A stretch of 64,000 nt of DNA, from contig JBAYTR010000012.1 of assembly GCA_041675505.1 (NCBI GenBank), forward strand, positions 62,001 through 126,000, in the 5' to 3' direction. Of the stretch, positions 9,299 through 18,038 are shown piece after piece; the first letter of the stretch is position 1; each line of letters opens with the position of its first letter. The DNA comes from JAGPCK01 sp041675505 (GTDB taxonomy: Bacteria; Bacteroidota; Bacteroidia; UKL13-3). Under the pieces are notes generated by a model that was not told the DNA's origin, searched no databases, and saw nothing but the letters and a program-made list of their open reading frames with translations. Made by a program: the position numbers and the translations under genes.

Positions 9299-9997
9299 AT
9301 GCATGTATTCTACGTTCCTGTTTTAGGTGAAGATTTAATTACTCTCAGTGAAGAGGAATCGAAACACGCCATACGTGTATTGCGCCTGAAAAAGGGTGAA
9401 GTAGTGCATTTAGCTGATGGCAAGGGAACACAATGCATCGCCTCCATTGCTGACGACAATGTAAAAAAATGCACACTTCAGATTGCAGAACGTATTACCC
9501 ATAAACCACGCGCAACCTGTTTACATATAGCTATTGCTCCCACTAAAAACTTCGACCGCATGGAGTGGTTCATTGAAAAAGCTACCGAACTTGGAATAGA
9601 AGAAATAAGTTTTATAGAATGTACTCGTGGAGAACGCAGTAAAATCAACCTCGACCGTTGTATCAAAACAGCGGTAAGCGCCATGAAACAGAGCAAACAG
9701 TGGTGGTTACCCCAAATCAATGACGTTATTCCGTTCAAAAAAATACTGGAAACTACTTTGGCTGATACATTGAAACTAATGGCCTGGTGCGAAACAGACA
9801 AACAGGAATCCGTTCACAAATACCTCAAAAACTCAGCGCATCAAAACCTCATTTTTCTTATAGGACCCGAAGGTGATTTTACAGAGAATGAAGTACATCA
9901 GGCTCAAGAAAAAGGGTTTATTCCGGTATCATTAGGAACCGGCATCCTAAGAACAGAAACCGCTGCGCTTTACGTGTGTGCCTTGTCCAAAAACTAA
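9299..9997 (+). CDS. rsmE: 16S rRNA (uracil-1498-N3)-methyltransferase RsmE
   Basis: A 232-residue SPOUT-class RNA methyltransferase that methylates U1498 of 16S rRNA using SAM. The N-terminal PUA-like part has HAIRVLRLKKGE, and the SPOUT knot is marked by GPEGDFTENEV (near 194) and SLGTGILRTETAAL (about 214-227), the SAM-binding trefoil loops. Length is normal. The ATG at 9299 lies immediately after the pckA terminator, so either readthrough or a promoter overlapping the hairpin must drive it. The next gene, a DUF4159 protein, has its own minus-7 box. Confidence 0.95.
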   Translation: MHVFYVPVLGEDLITLSEEESKHAIRVLRLKKGEVVHLADGKGTQCIASIADDNVKKCTLQIAERITHKPRATCLHIAIAPTKNFDRMEWFIEKATELGIEEISFIECTRGERSKINLDRCIKTAVSAMKQSKQWWLPQINDVIPFKKILETTLADTLKLMAWCETDKQESVHKYLKNSAHQNLIFLIGPEGDFTENEVHQAQEKGFIPVSLGTGILRTETAALYVCALSKN

Positions 9998-10022
9998 TCT
10001 ACCTGATATATTAAGTTGACCT

Positions 10023-10030
10023 TATATTTG
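10023..10030 (+). promoter_or_regulatory. TATATTTG minus-7 box, 4 bases before ATG
   Basis: This is an exact TAnnTTTG match whose last base is 4 bases upstream of the DUF4159 gene start codon. A transcript starting at the usual distance would be leaderless or nearly so. No clear minus-33 box is seen. Confidence 0.45.
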
Positions 10031-10034
10031 TGTC

Positions 10035-10679
10035 ATGCGATTACTTCTGTTATCTCTGGTATTTATATTTTCTTCATTTGCCCCGCCTACGGTTAAAATA
10101 GCCAAATTGAAATACAACGGAGGTGGTGACTGGTATGCCAATAAAACCTCTTTACCCAACCTTATAAAATTCTGCAACCAGCAACTCAAAACCAACATTG
10201 ATCCGGAAGAGGATGTTGTAGATGCCGGCAGTCCTGATTTGTTCAACTATCCCTTTGTACACATGACTGGCCACGGTAATGTTATCTTTAGCAACAGCGA
10301 TGCGCTAAACCTTCGCAACTATATGCTGGCCGGAGGTTTTTTGCACATTGATGATAACTATGGCATGGATAAATTTGTGCGCAGGGAAATGAAAAAAGTT
10401 TTTCCAGAACTTGATTTTGTTGAATTGCCTTTCTCCCACCCGATCTACCACAAAGCCTATGACTTTAACAACGGTTTACCCAAAGTACACGAGCATGACG
10501 GCAAACCGGCCAAAGGTTTCGGGCTTCTCTACAAAGGCAGATTGGTGTGTTTTTACAGCTACGAATGTGATTTAGGCAACGGCTGGGAAGATGCTGAAGT
10601 ATACAATGACCCTGAGCCCGTGAGATTACGTGCGCTGCAAATGGGTGCCAACATTGTAAAATTTGCGTTTACTCAATAA
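10035..10679 (+). CDS. DUF4159 family secreted protein
   Basis: A 214-residue exported protein. A short hydrophobic N-terminus (residues 1-16, LLLLSLVFIFSSF) is followed by the DUF4159 domain over nearly the whole length. Recognisable parts are KYNGGGDWYAN, FVHMTGHGNV and the GGFLHIDDNYGMD segment; the family adopts a glutamine-amidotransferase-like Rossmann fold but no catalytic role is established. It probably resides in the periplasm. It ends 2 bases from the convergent yqgE gene. A minus-7 box 4 bases before the ATG suggests its own promoter and very short leader. The family call is good; function is unknown. Confidence 0.85.
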   Translation: MRLLLLSLVFIFSSFAPPTVKIAKLKYNGGGDWYANKTSLPNLIKFCNQQLKTNIDPEEDVVDAGSPDLFNYPFVHMTGHGNVIFSNSDALNLRNYMLAGGFLHIDDNYGMDKFVRREMKKVFPELDFVELPFSHPIYHKAYDFNNGLPKVHEHDGKPAKGFGLLYKGRLVCFYSYECDLGNGWEDAEVYNDPEPVRLRALQMGANIVKFAFTQ

Positions 10680-10681
10680 CG

Positions 10682-11233
10682 TCAATTCCACCGGGGATCA
10701 GTCGGAGCATTGGTAAGCATCGCATAATCATCTCCCATATCCGTCATCACTCTTTTCCACAACAATTCCTCATCTTTAGAAAAAATATAATCGGGGCGTA
10801 TGTCAGCTATAAACCAGGCCTTCTCTTGCAGTTCACTTTCCAACTGCCCCGCTCCCCAACCCGAATAACCGGAGAAAAATTTTATTTGTGCAGGAGATAA
10901 GCGTCCGGTGCGTAAAAGTTCCAGTACATGCTGCAAATCACCGCCCCAGCTCAAAAACGAGCTGATGTGCAATGCTCCTTCCACCATGCCTTTTGTAGCA
11001 TGAAGGTAATGCAGGGTATCCGGTTCAACAGGCCCGCCACTGTAAAGGTCAATATCAAGTCCGGTAAATTCAGGCATCACCTCTTCCAGCTTAAGTTGCA
11101 ACGGGTGATTGAGCACAAAACCCGCAGCCCCTTGTTCATCATAAGATGCCAGCAGCACAATGGATTTATTAAAATTCACATCGTGTAAAAACGGATCGGC
11201 AACTAATAATTTTCCGGGCTGTAACTCACTCAT
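10682..11233 (-). CDS. YqgE/AlgH family protein
   Basis: A 183-residue protein of the YqgE/AlgH family, showing the GKLLVADPFLHDVNFNKSIVLL opening, the FVLNHPL motif (near 41) and the GGPVEPDTLHYLH segment (about 66-78). The family is widespread and structurally defined, but its molecular role is not settled; the name AlgH comes from a proposed regulatory role in Pseudomonas alginate production. No signal peptide is present, so it is presumably cytoplasmic. It is transcribed alone on the minus strand, convergent with the DUF4159 gene and divergent from the exopolysaccharide-type locus. Confidence 0.92.
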   Translation of the reverse strand: MSELQPGKLLVADPFLHDVNFNKSIVLLASYDEQGAAGFVLNHPLQLKLEEVMPEFTGLDIDLYSGGPVEPDTLHYLHATKGMVEGALHISSFLSWGGDLQHVLELLRTGRLSPAQIKFFSGYSGWGAGQLESELQEKAWFIADIRPDYIFSKDEELLWKRVMTDMGDDYAMLTNAPTDPRWN

Positions 11234-11392
11234 GGCTTAAAATCACAACAATTTTAATATATAACGGCTAAAATCCACTGTTTAACGAATGAAAATTAAG
11301 CGTATCTACAATTTCAACAATATTTGTGCAAAACAATAGCATGGAGGCTTCTCCTGATTTTTATAAATTTATACCCGATAATATAAGTACAC

Positions 11393-11752
11393 ATGAAGAT
11401 ATTAATAGCTGAAGATGAGCAGATGCTGAAAAAGGCCGTGGAATTTAAATTAAAGAAAGAAGGACACGAGGTTTTTACAGCAGCTGATGGCAGAGAAGCC
11501 CTTAACCTGATTAAAGAAAATACATTCGATATGATTATAACTGACATCATGATGCCTTTTGCATCAGGGTTAGAAATTATAGGACATGTACGGACACAGG
11601 GTTTAAAAATGCCCATCATTGTGGTATCATCAATCGGCTTGGAAAATACCGTTCTCGAAGCCTTTAAATTAGGGGCTGACGACTTTATCACAAAACCCTT
11701 TAGCCCCAACGAACTTTCCATGCGGGTGAACAGGTTACTTAACAAAATGTAA
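11393..11752 (+). CDS. Single-domain response regulator (CheY-like receiver)
   Basis: A 119-residue stand-alone receiver domain. The acidic pair is E7/D8, the phospho-acceptor is D51 (IITDIMMP), with S79 and K101 (ITKPFSP) completing the active site; all key residues are intact. There is no output domain, so it must act by protein contact. It is the first gene of a tight cluster with the YaiO-like, LysM/HEAT and glycosyltransferase genes (5-base gap to the next), so I infer that it tunes polysaccharide synthesis post-translationally. No histidine kinase is adjacent; the partner kinase is unknown. Confidence 0.9.
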   Translation: MKILIAEDEQMLKKAVEFKLKKEGHEVFTAADGREALNLIKENTFDMIITDIMMPFASGLEIIGHVRTQGLKMPIIVVSSIGLENTVLEAFKLGADDFITKPFSPNELSMRVNRLLNKM

Positions 11753-11757
11753 TTTTA

Positions 11758-13461
11758 GTGGCTTCTCATCAAACAAAACCTTACTACTCTTTACAAGCAA
11801 CTTTAATACTGTTTATAGTTTTACATCTTTTTACAGTTCGGGCTACGTATGCCCAAAATGCTGATTCCATGTTTACCGCTGCCAAAAACATTGGCTTTAA
11901 AGGGGAGTATGAAATTGCGAGAGCCGGCATGGAAAAAGTATTGCAGGTTGCGCCTGATTATTACGATGCACGTGTATTTATAGCCCGTACTTTCAGTTGG
12001 GAAAGTAACTATAACCAAAGTAAATACCACCTTAATTTGGTTCTTACTCAAGACCCTAAAAACCTCGAAGCACTGGATGCTCTTATTGACGCACTGAGGT
12101 GGCCGGGAGAAACGGATTCAGCCATGTTGGTGTGCAAAACAGCACAGCAGTATTACCCGAATGAAGAACGGTTTAAAGTAAAAGAAACTGAAATCATCAA
12201 ACAACAAACTGCCAGAAAATTTACTGTCAACCAATTAAAAGCCGACTCTTTTTACACCAAGGGCAGAGAACTCGCATTCAAATCAAAGTATACAGAATCG
12301 CGTGTGTTGCTTGACTCAGCATTGGGCAGAGACCCTAAACTTTTTGAAGCCTCGATTTTAAAAGGTTGCACCTACAGTTGGCAGCAAAAGTATGCCGAAG
12401 CAAGACCCATTCTGGATAAAGTTCTTAAAGAAGATACCGTACCCTTCAGGCGCAAAGAAGCACTTTCAGCCAGAGCAGATATTGAAGTATACGATTTAAA
12501 ACACAAAACTGCGCTGCAAAAATGTGATAGCGCATTGAAAGAATTTCCAAAAGCAGTGGAGTTCAGAAAAAAGAAATCCATTGCCTATGCCAATGATGAG
12601 TATTACAAAGAAGCTATTGCCGAGCTGAAAATTTACCTTGACTCTGTGAAAACAGATACACAAGCCACCAACATGATGCGCGACTTTGAATATAAAAGTC
12701 TTCGGAACCATGCTGCTGCGGGATGGGTACAACAGATTTACAACTATTCTTTTGCACCTTGGTCATTCGGATTTGTAGAGTACGGGAGAAAATTCAGAAA
12801 GGTACAGTCTATTGCCCGAATCAATTATGCACAACGTTTTAAAACCGAAGCATTACAAGTTGAAATAGACAATTACATTAAACTTTATAAAGGTACCATG
12901 TTGTTTGTAAATGCCGGTGCGTCTTCCAGAAACATCATGTACCCGCAGTACAGATTCGGTACTGAATTGTACAAATCATTTCTGAAAAAATTTGATGCTT
13001 CTGTGGGATACCATTTCCTTCATTATAATTTTGATGAAACAGATACCAATAACGTAAAGGTACGTAACACAAAAAACATACACATGTTGGTAGGGTCGTT
13101 GGGATTTTACCACAAAAAACTTTGGTTCAGCTACCGGCCGATAGTGGTGCTTAACTCTTACGGCAAAGGAACAACTACAGTTACGCATAATTTCCAAACG
13201 CGCTACTATTACAAATCAGAACTGGATTACATTAATTTTACCATACTATACGGAAACGGCATTGTGGGAATAAATTACACCACGCCCATTACCTACAACC
13301 TTATTCGTTTAAGTACGCTGCGCTTTGGTGCCGATTGGCAAACACGCCTGAGCAAAACACTTACCGGAGGATTAGGTGTATGGTGGGATTATGATGAATA
13401 CGTAGATGGCAGATACCGTTACCGGTATTCCTTTTCAGCCAACATAAAGAAGGTATTTTAG
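11758..13461 (+). CDS. YaiO-like outer-membrane protein with N-terminal TPRs
   Basis: A 567-residue exported protein. A signal peptide (about 1-33, ending TYAQ) leads into TPR-type helical repeats (about 40-300, with NLEALDALIDAL and FEASILKGCTYSWQQKYAEA segments), then a beta-rich C-terminal barrel (about 320-567) ending in FSANIKKVF. This TPR-plus-barrel layout is that of YaiO and is analogous to PgaA-type polysaccharide export porins. The start is GTG, 5 bases after the receiver gene stop. With the glycosyltransferase three genes on, an outer-membrane export role is inferred, not shown. Confidence 0.85.
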   Translation: MASHQTKPYYSLQATLILFIVLHLFTVRATYAQNADSMFTAAKNIGFKGEYEIARAGMEKVLQVAPDYYDARVFIARTFSWESNYNQSKYHLNLVLTQDPKNLEALDALIDALRWPGETDSAMLVCKTAQQYYPNEERFKVKETEIIKQQTARKFTVNQLKADSFYTKGRELAFKSKYTESRVLLDSALGRDPKLFEASILKGCTYSWQQKYAEARPILDKVLKEDTVPFRRKEALSARADIEVYDLKHKTALQKCDSALKEFPKAVEFRKKKSIAYANDEYYKEAIAELKIYLDSVKTDTQATNMMRDFEYKSLRNHAAAGWVQQIYNYSFAPWSFGFVEYGRKFRKVQSIARINYAQRFKTEALQVEIDNYIKLYKGTMLFVNAGASSRNIMYPQYRFGTELYKSFLKKFDASVGYHFLHYNFDETDTNNVKVRNTKNIHMLVGSLGFYHKKLWFSYRPIVVLNSYGKGTTTVTHNFQTRYYYKSELDYINFTILYGNGIVGINYTTPITYNLIRLSTLRFGADWQTRLSKTLTGGLGVWWDYDEYVDGRYRYRYSFSANIKKVF

Positions 13462-13464
13462 TTC

Positions 13465-15312
13465 ATGAAAGCACGCAAAAATTACTTACTGCTTTTGGCA
13501 GCTTTCTTTTGGACACTCGCCCTGCCGATATTTGCTCAGCAGAATAACACCTGGCTGCAACCACTTTATTACACCGCTAAAAAAGGGGAGAATCTGAAAG
13601 TGGTGGCAAAAAAATACCGGCTGAAAGAAAAAACACTGGTATCCCGCAACCGTATTGCCGCCAATTATATTTTCACCCGTCAGCAAAAAGTACTGGTTGG
13701 GTATATAGTTGTACCTGCCAATCAAACAAGCAATCCACCCGAAGATGCTTTTTTGGTGGATGACGAAACCAAAAAGATGTACCAACCGGTTGATGAAGAT
13801 TTTCTGGCTGATTCAGTAAAAATATCAGCCAAAGAATTTGCAGCACTCACCCTACCTGCTGAAGTAGTTGTAGCACCAGCACCAACTACCACAATGGATG
13901 ATGATTTCCCCACCACTCCCCCCGCTCCAAAATCTTCAGGTAAAACAGCACCTGTAAAAGAAACTCCGGCATACCGAAAAGATAAATACACCCCGTCTGA
14001 CATACCGGTTGATACTTCGGGAAAGTCTCTAACCGCAACTGATTTGGCCGGGTACGAAGAAGAGGAAGATCCCACTATCAACAACATTACTCCCGATGAA
14101 TCAGAATTACGAACCCGCAAGGAAACTGACCTCATTGATCAAATTACCCGGCTCGAAATAGGAGAAGAGGACAGTGTAGTCGAATATGATTTTTTTGACG
14201 GGCCCTGGCTTTGGGCAAAATACAAATACAATACGCAGCCTACCATCATACAAAGAGGTTTTATTGTACTCACATTTTTTACCTTCTGCAACCTCATATT
14301 ATTTATTGTTATTATCTCCAGCCGTATTTACAAAAATTATGTTGCCTTAAGAACCAAAAGGCTCCAGGAGGTTTATGAGCCATTATTGGCCAACCTTATT
14401 TTTGGTGAATATGACACTGAAGATCGAAGAGCAATGATTGTTAGAAGAATTAAAAAACGTTACTTGGTTAATGAATTCAATAATGAGGTATTCCTGCAAG
14501 AGTTGCTCAATTTGCATAAAAACTTTTCAGGTGATGTATGCGACCATATACGTCAGTTATATATTGAATTTGGCTTAGTGAAATACAGCATGCGGAAGTT
14601 AAAGGCCTTTCCATGGGATATTAAAATAAAAGGTATACGTGAGCTGACTCAAATGGACATTAAGGATGCATACGATGAGATTTTCAAGTATGTTGACAGC
14701 AAAAATTCCATTCTACGACTGGAGACTTTACTCTCCTTAATTCAGTTAAGTGAATCGGACCCGTTGAAATTTTTGAGCAATACCAAAGCTAACATGACCG
14801 GCTGGCAACAGGTAAACATTCTGGCCATTCTCTCTATTCTTAATACGGATGACCTGCCCGATTTTAAACGTTGGCTCAATTCACCTAACAGTTCTGTATC
14901 GCTGTTTACCATCCGCATGATTAACCATTTCAAACAAATCGGCTCTGTGAATTCCATTGTACCCATGCTGGACGACCCCAGAGAAAGTGTTCGGGAAGAA
15001 GTAGTAAATACTATAGGTAATCTTGAACTCTATGGTTTTGCCGATCAGTTGATAGAAGTTTACCACCGTGAACACGACCGCTTGAAAATTAAAATCCTAC
15101 AGGTAATGGTGAAAATAAGTGACGATGATCAGATTCCTTTTTTTAAGCAGGAAATGTTTAATCCTAACTTTGCTATTGCTGTGAATGCCTGCATAGCTTT
15201 GGCCAAAATAGGCCCGAGCGGTCGTAAGGAGCTTAGCGAACTTCTGGAGGATGCAGACGAAAGAACCACCGTGATTATTAAACACGCTTTGGACAAACGA
15301 ATAGTAAACTAA
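13465..15312 (+). CDS. LysM-like / transmembrane / HEAT-repeat protein
   Basis: A 615-residue protein with an unusual layout. Residues 1-25 are a signal peptide; 30-80 read as a LysM-like peptidoglycan-binding module (YYTAKKGENLKVVAKKYRL); 130-240 are Pro/Thr/Glu-rich linker; about 266-288 is a transmembrane helix; 300-615 is cytoplasmic and made of HEAT-like helical repeats (RESVREEVVNTIGNLELYG, NACIALAKIGPSGRKEL). It would thus tie the cell wall to a cytoplasmic protein-binding platform. It sits 3 bases after the YaiO-like gene and 1 base before the glycosyltransferase, so it is probably a synthase partner or scaffold. I do not recognise a named family for the full protein. Confidence 0.8.
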   Translation: MKARKNYLLLLAAFFWTLALPIFAQQNNTWLQPLYYTAKKGENLKVVAKKYRLKEKTLVSRNRIAANYIFTRQQKVLVGYIVVPANQTSNPPEDAFLVDDETKKMYQPVDEDFLADSVKISAKEFAALTLPAEVVVAPAPTTTMDDDFPTTPPAPKSSGKTAPVKETPAYRKDKYTPSDIPVDTSGKSLTATDLAGYEEEEDPTINNITPDESELRTRKETDLIDQITRLEIGEEDSVVEYDFFDGPWLWAKYKYNTQPTIIQRGFIVLTFFTFCNLILFIVIISSRIYKNYVALRTKRLQEVYEPLLANLIFGEYDTEDRRAMIVRRIKKRYLVNEFNNEVFLQELLNLHKNFSGDVCDHIRQLYIEFGLVKYSMRKLKAFPWDIKIKGIRELTQMDIKDAYDEIFKYVDSKNSILRLETLLSLIQLSESDPLKFLSNTKANMTGWQQVNILAILSILNTDDLPDFKRWLNSPNSSVSLFTIRMINHFKQIGSVNSIVPMLDDPRESVREEVVNTIGNLELYGFADQLIEVYHREHDRLKIKILQVMVKISDDDQIPFFKQEMFNPNFAIAVNACIALAKIGPSGRKELSELLEDADERTTVIIKHALDKRIVN

Positions 15313-15313
15313 C

Positions 15314-16756
15314 ATGGATAAATATTTAGAAATACTCGGTGACTTTTTTGACACATTTATCTTTTACTATGCTCTGTCATTATGCTTCAGCTATTTTGCG
15401 TTAGCCATTATTTCTGCCATAGAAATGAGGCATTATTTAAAGAAGAACAGTTTTATTGATTACCGCACAATACTGAGTTCTCACCTTCAACCCTCCATCT
15501 CACTTATTGCTCCGGCTTACAACGAAGGAGCCAACATTGTGGAGAATATTCGATCACTTATGTCCATTCACTACGGCAACTATGAAGTGCTTATCATCAA
15601 TGATGGCAGCAAGGATGACAGTATGGAAAAAATGATTGAGAGTTATGAGTTGGAGTTGGTAGACTATGCCGTTAATCACCAAATAAAGACCAAACCCATT
15701 CGGGGGGTATATAAATCGCGCAACTCAGCCTTTAATAAACTGATTGTAATTGATAAAGAAAACGGAGGAAAAGCCGATGCACTGAATGTGGGGCTGAATA
15801 TTTCCAGCAGTGATTTAGTTGCTTGTGTAGATGTGGATTGTGTGATTGAACAGGATGCATTGGTTAAAATGGTGAAGCCATTTATTGAAGAAGACACCCG
15901 CGTAATTGCCACCGGAGGCGTAGTGCGTATAGCCAACTCCTGCGAAATAGAAAACGGCAAGTTGATGAAAATTAACCTGCCTGATGAATTGCTTCCACGA
16001 ATTCAGGTAGTAGAATACATTCGCGCATTTTTAATGGGACGAATGGCCTGGAGTAGGCTGAACGGATTATTGCTTATATCGGGAGCCTTCGGATTGTTTG
16101 ACCGCGAAATTGCTGTTAAAGCAGGCGGATACAACCATAAAACGGTAGGTGAAGATATGGAGCTGGTGGTGCGTATGCGTATCTGGTGCCATGACAACGA
16201 CATCAAATACCGTGTAGTGTACATACCTGACCCGTTGTGTTGGACAGAGGCACCTAATAACACCAAAATTCTGAGCCGCCAACGCAACAGGTGGGCGCGT
16301 GGCACAGCAGAAACACTTTGGATTCACCGCAAAATTTTCATGAATCCGAAATACGGCAGCTTAGGAATTGTGAGTTATACTTTCTGGCTCATGTATGAAT
16401 GGCTGGCCCCTTTTATTGAGTTTTTCGGAGTAATGTTTTATATCATTCTGGCTATTCTCGGCTTCTCCACCTGGGAATTTTTTATTATGATCATCAGCCT
16501 CATTTATGTGTTTGCGGTACTCATGTCCACATCGGCTGTGTTATTTGAAGAAATGTCATACCACCAATACAAAAACAGAAGGGATATGATTCGTTTAATT
16601 GCCACCGGAATGATAGAGCCCATTATCTACCATCCGCTCACTGTAAAATGGTCACTGGAAGGAAACATTGATTTGCTTACCGGTAAAAAGACCTGGGGCG
16701 AAATGACCCGTCAGGGGTTAGGCAAAAAGAAAGAAGCTAAAACAACGGTGGTTTAA
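15314..16756 (+). CDS. Processive family 2 glycosyltransferase (PgaC/BcsA-like)
   Basis: A 480-residue inner-membrane glycosyltransferase with the full processive GT2 signature: first Asp in INDGSKDD (D97), DxD in CVDVDC (173-175), GED (279-281) and QRNRW (323-327). One N-terminal membrane helix (about 16-38) and several at the C-terminus (about 355-430) match poly-N-acetylglucosamine synthase PgaC and related synthases. The sugar polymer cannot be told from sequence. It is the last gene of the four-gene plus-strand cluster and its stop overlaps, by 4 bases, the end of the convergent unknown gene. Confidence 0.92.
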   Translation: MDKYLEILGDFFDTFIFYYALSLCFSYFALAIISAIEMRHYLKKNSFIDYRTILSSHLQPSISLIAPAYNEGANIVENIRSLMSIHYGNYEVLIINDGSKDDSMEKMIESYELELVDYAVNHQIKTKPIRGVYKSRNSAFNKLIVIDKENGGKADALNVGLNISSSDLVACVDVDCVIEQDALVKMVKPFIEEDTRVIATGGVVRIANSCEIENGKLMKINLPDELLPRIQVVEYIRAFLMGRMAWSRLNGLLLISGAFGLFDREIAVKAGGYNHKTVGEDMELVVRMRIWCHDNDIKYRVVYIPDPLCWTEAPNNTKILSRQRNRWARGTAETLWIHRKIFMNPKYGSLGIVSYTFWLMYEWLAPFIEFFGVMFYIILAILGFSTWEFFIMIISLIYVFAVLMSTSAVLFEEMSYHQYKNRRDMIRLIATGMIEPIIYHPLTVKWSLEGNIDLLTGKKTWGEMTRQGLGKKKEAKTTVV

Positions 16757-17940
16757 TTACTGAAGCCCCAGGTAGAGATGGTGTTTTTTCCTACACGGGC
16801 CTCGTGGTCATCAACAATATTTTTGATAAGCGGAATGTAGTATTCCCAAAAGAATCGTTTCCTGTTTTCCAACTCAATCTGTGAGTAAAACAACGAGCGG
16901 AAATTTCTGATGCCATTCATTTTGGATGACATCATGCCCATTTCATTGTCACAAAAATCGGCTGAGAAATAGTAATAATTGGAATCTCCTGTAATGTGTT
17001 CTACCGCTGCTACAAAGTTTTTAGGAATGCGGTAGTAGTTGAGAATGGAGTCACCTGATGGATTTGACTTAACTGAAAACGCTGATATAACATTGTTGTT
17101 TCCCCCGTTAAGTGTAACTGCAAACCAAAACGGGTAAATAATATTCTCCGGCAATTCATACTTTTCCTGAAACTCTTTCGGAGTGTAAATAATGGGAATT
17201 GGAAACTCCATGTGGCGCTTTTCATCCAGTATTACAATCTGGTCATTGGTATTTACATAAACTATTCCGCCATCTCTGAAAGGCCATTTGCCGCCATGCT
17301 GGTTTTTATACAGTCGAGAAACCCACTTGGGCAGTTCTTTATTTTTTATTGTATCCAATGAAGAGAAATAACGTCCTACCCAATTGGTCCATTTCAAACG
17401 AAGTAAATCTTCGGTTTTTTTGCGCAAATTATAAGGCGTAGGCAAAGCATAGAGGCTGAATTCAGTAATAACTGTTTTTTTCTTTTCAATCATCTTCTTC
17501 AGAAATTCATATTCGTTGGTTTGCATACCACCGTAAATAATATCTGAACGTTCTTTATCGTCCCCTTTTCTGTACCACTCATTGTGATAAATACCGTAGG
17601 TATCGGTAAAATAAGTCATGTCGTATACTTCAGCAAGACTATCCAAATCCTGCGAAGTCATATTCGAAAAATCTTTGATATCGTACTGAAAATCCTCTGC
17701 CGGAAAAAACCCGAAATAGTCATTTTCAATACTGTATAAATCACCGTCAGGTTTCACCACCTTCATGTTATTAAGCACCCAGTTAAAAGAGCGGTGCTCC
17801 ACACCTTTGGTATTCAATACTGTTTTATCAAATATCAATACATTGATGATTCTTTTCGATTCAAACAGCCAAAATATCCATAGCAGTATAGGGAAAAGCA
17901 GCAACAGAAGTAACGTAATGCGTATTATTTTCCTGATCAT
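16753..17940 (-). CDS. Membrane-anchored protein of unknown function next to GT2 locus
   Basis: A 395-residue protein with one N-terminal membrane helix (about 7-27) and a large extracytoplasmic domain. I recognise no family. The start of the domain (VLIFDKTVLN, EHRSFNWVLNN, then a Tyr/Phe/Asp-rich stretch) has the alternating strand/helix look of an alpha/beta enzyme, and the middle has ITEFSLYALPTPYNLRKK; this is an impression, not an assignment. It ends inside the last codons of the glycosyltransferase gene (4-base convergent overlap), and is itself divergent from pdxH. By context it could be a polysaccharide-modifying enzyme. Confidence 0.7.
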   Translation of the reverse strand: MIRKIIRITLLLLLLFPILLWIFWLFESKRIINVLIFDKTVLNTKGVEHRSFNWVLNNMKVVKPDGDLYSIENDYFGFFPAEDFQYDIKDFSNMTSQDLDSLAEVYDMTYFTDTYGIYHNEWYRKGDDKERSDIIYGGMQTNEYEFLKKMIEKKKTVITEFSLYALPTPYNLRKKTEDLLRLKWTNWVGRYFSSLDTIKNKELPKWVSRLYKNQHGGKWPFRDGGIVYVNTNDQIVILDEKRHMEFPIPIIYTPKEFQEKYELPENIIYPFWFAVTLNGGNNNVISAFSVKSNPSGDSILNYYRIPKNFVAAVEHITGDSNYYYFSADFCDNEMGMMSSKMNGIRNFRSLFYSQIELENRKRFFWEYYIPLIKNIVDDHEARVGKNTISTWGFSN

Positions 17941-18026
17941 AACATGGGTTTACCGCTCAAGATTCATAAAATACAACCTCAATTGCAAACAACCTGTCGA
18001 AATTAAGACGAATAGGAAGTATTTGT

Positions 18027-18034
18027 TAATTTTG
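18027..18034 (+). promoter_or_regulatory. TAATTTTG minus-7 box, 4 bases before pdxH ATG
   Basis: This is an exact TAnnTTTG match ending 4 bases before the start codon at 18039, the same geometry as at 10023-10030 and 63141-63148. No convincing minus-33 box is present. Confidence 0.45.
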
Positions 18035-18038
18035 ACAC

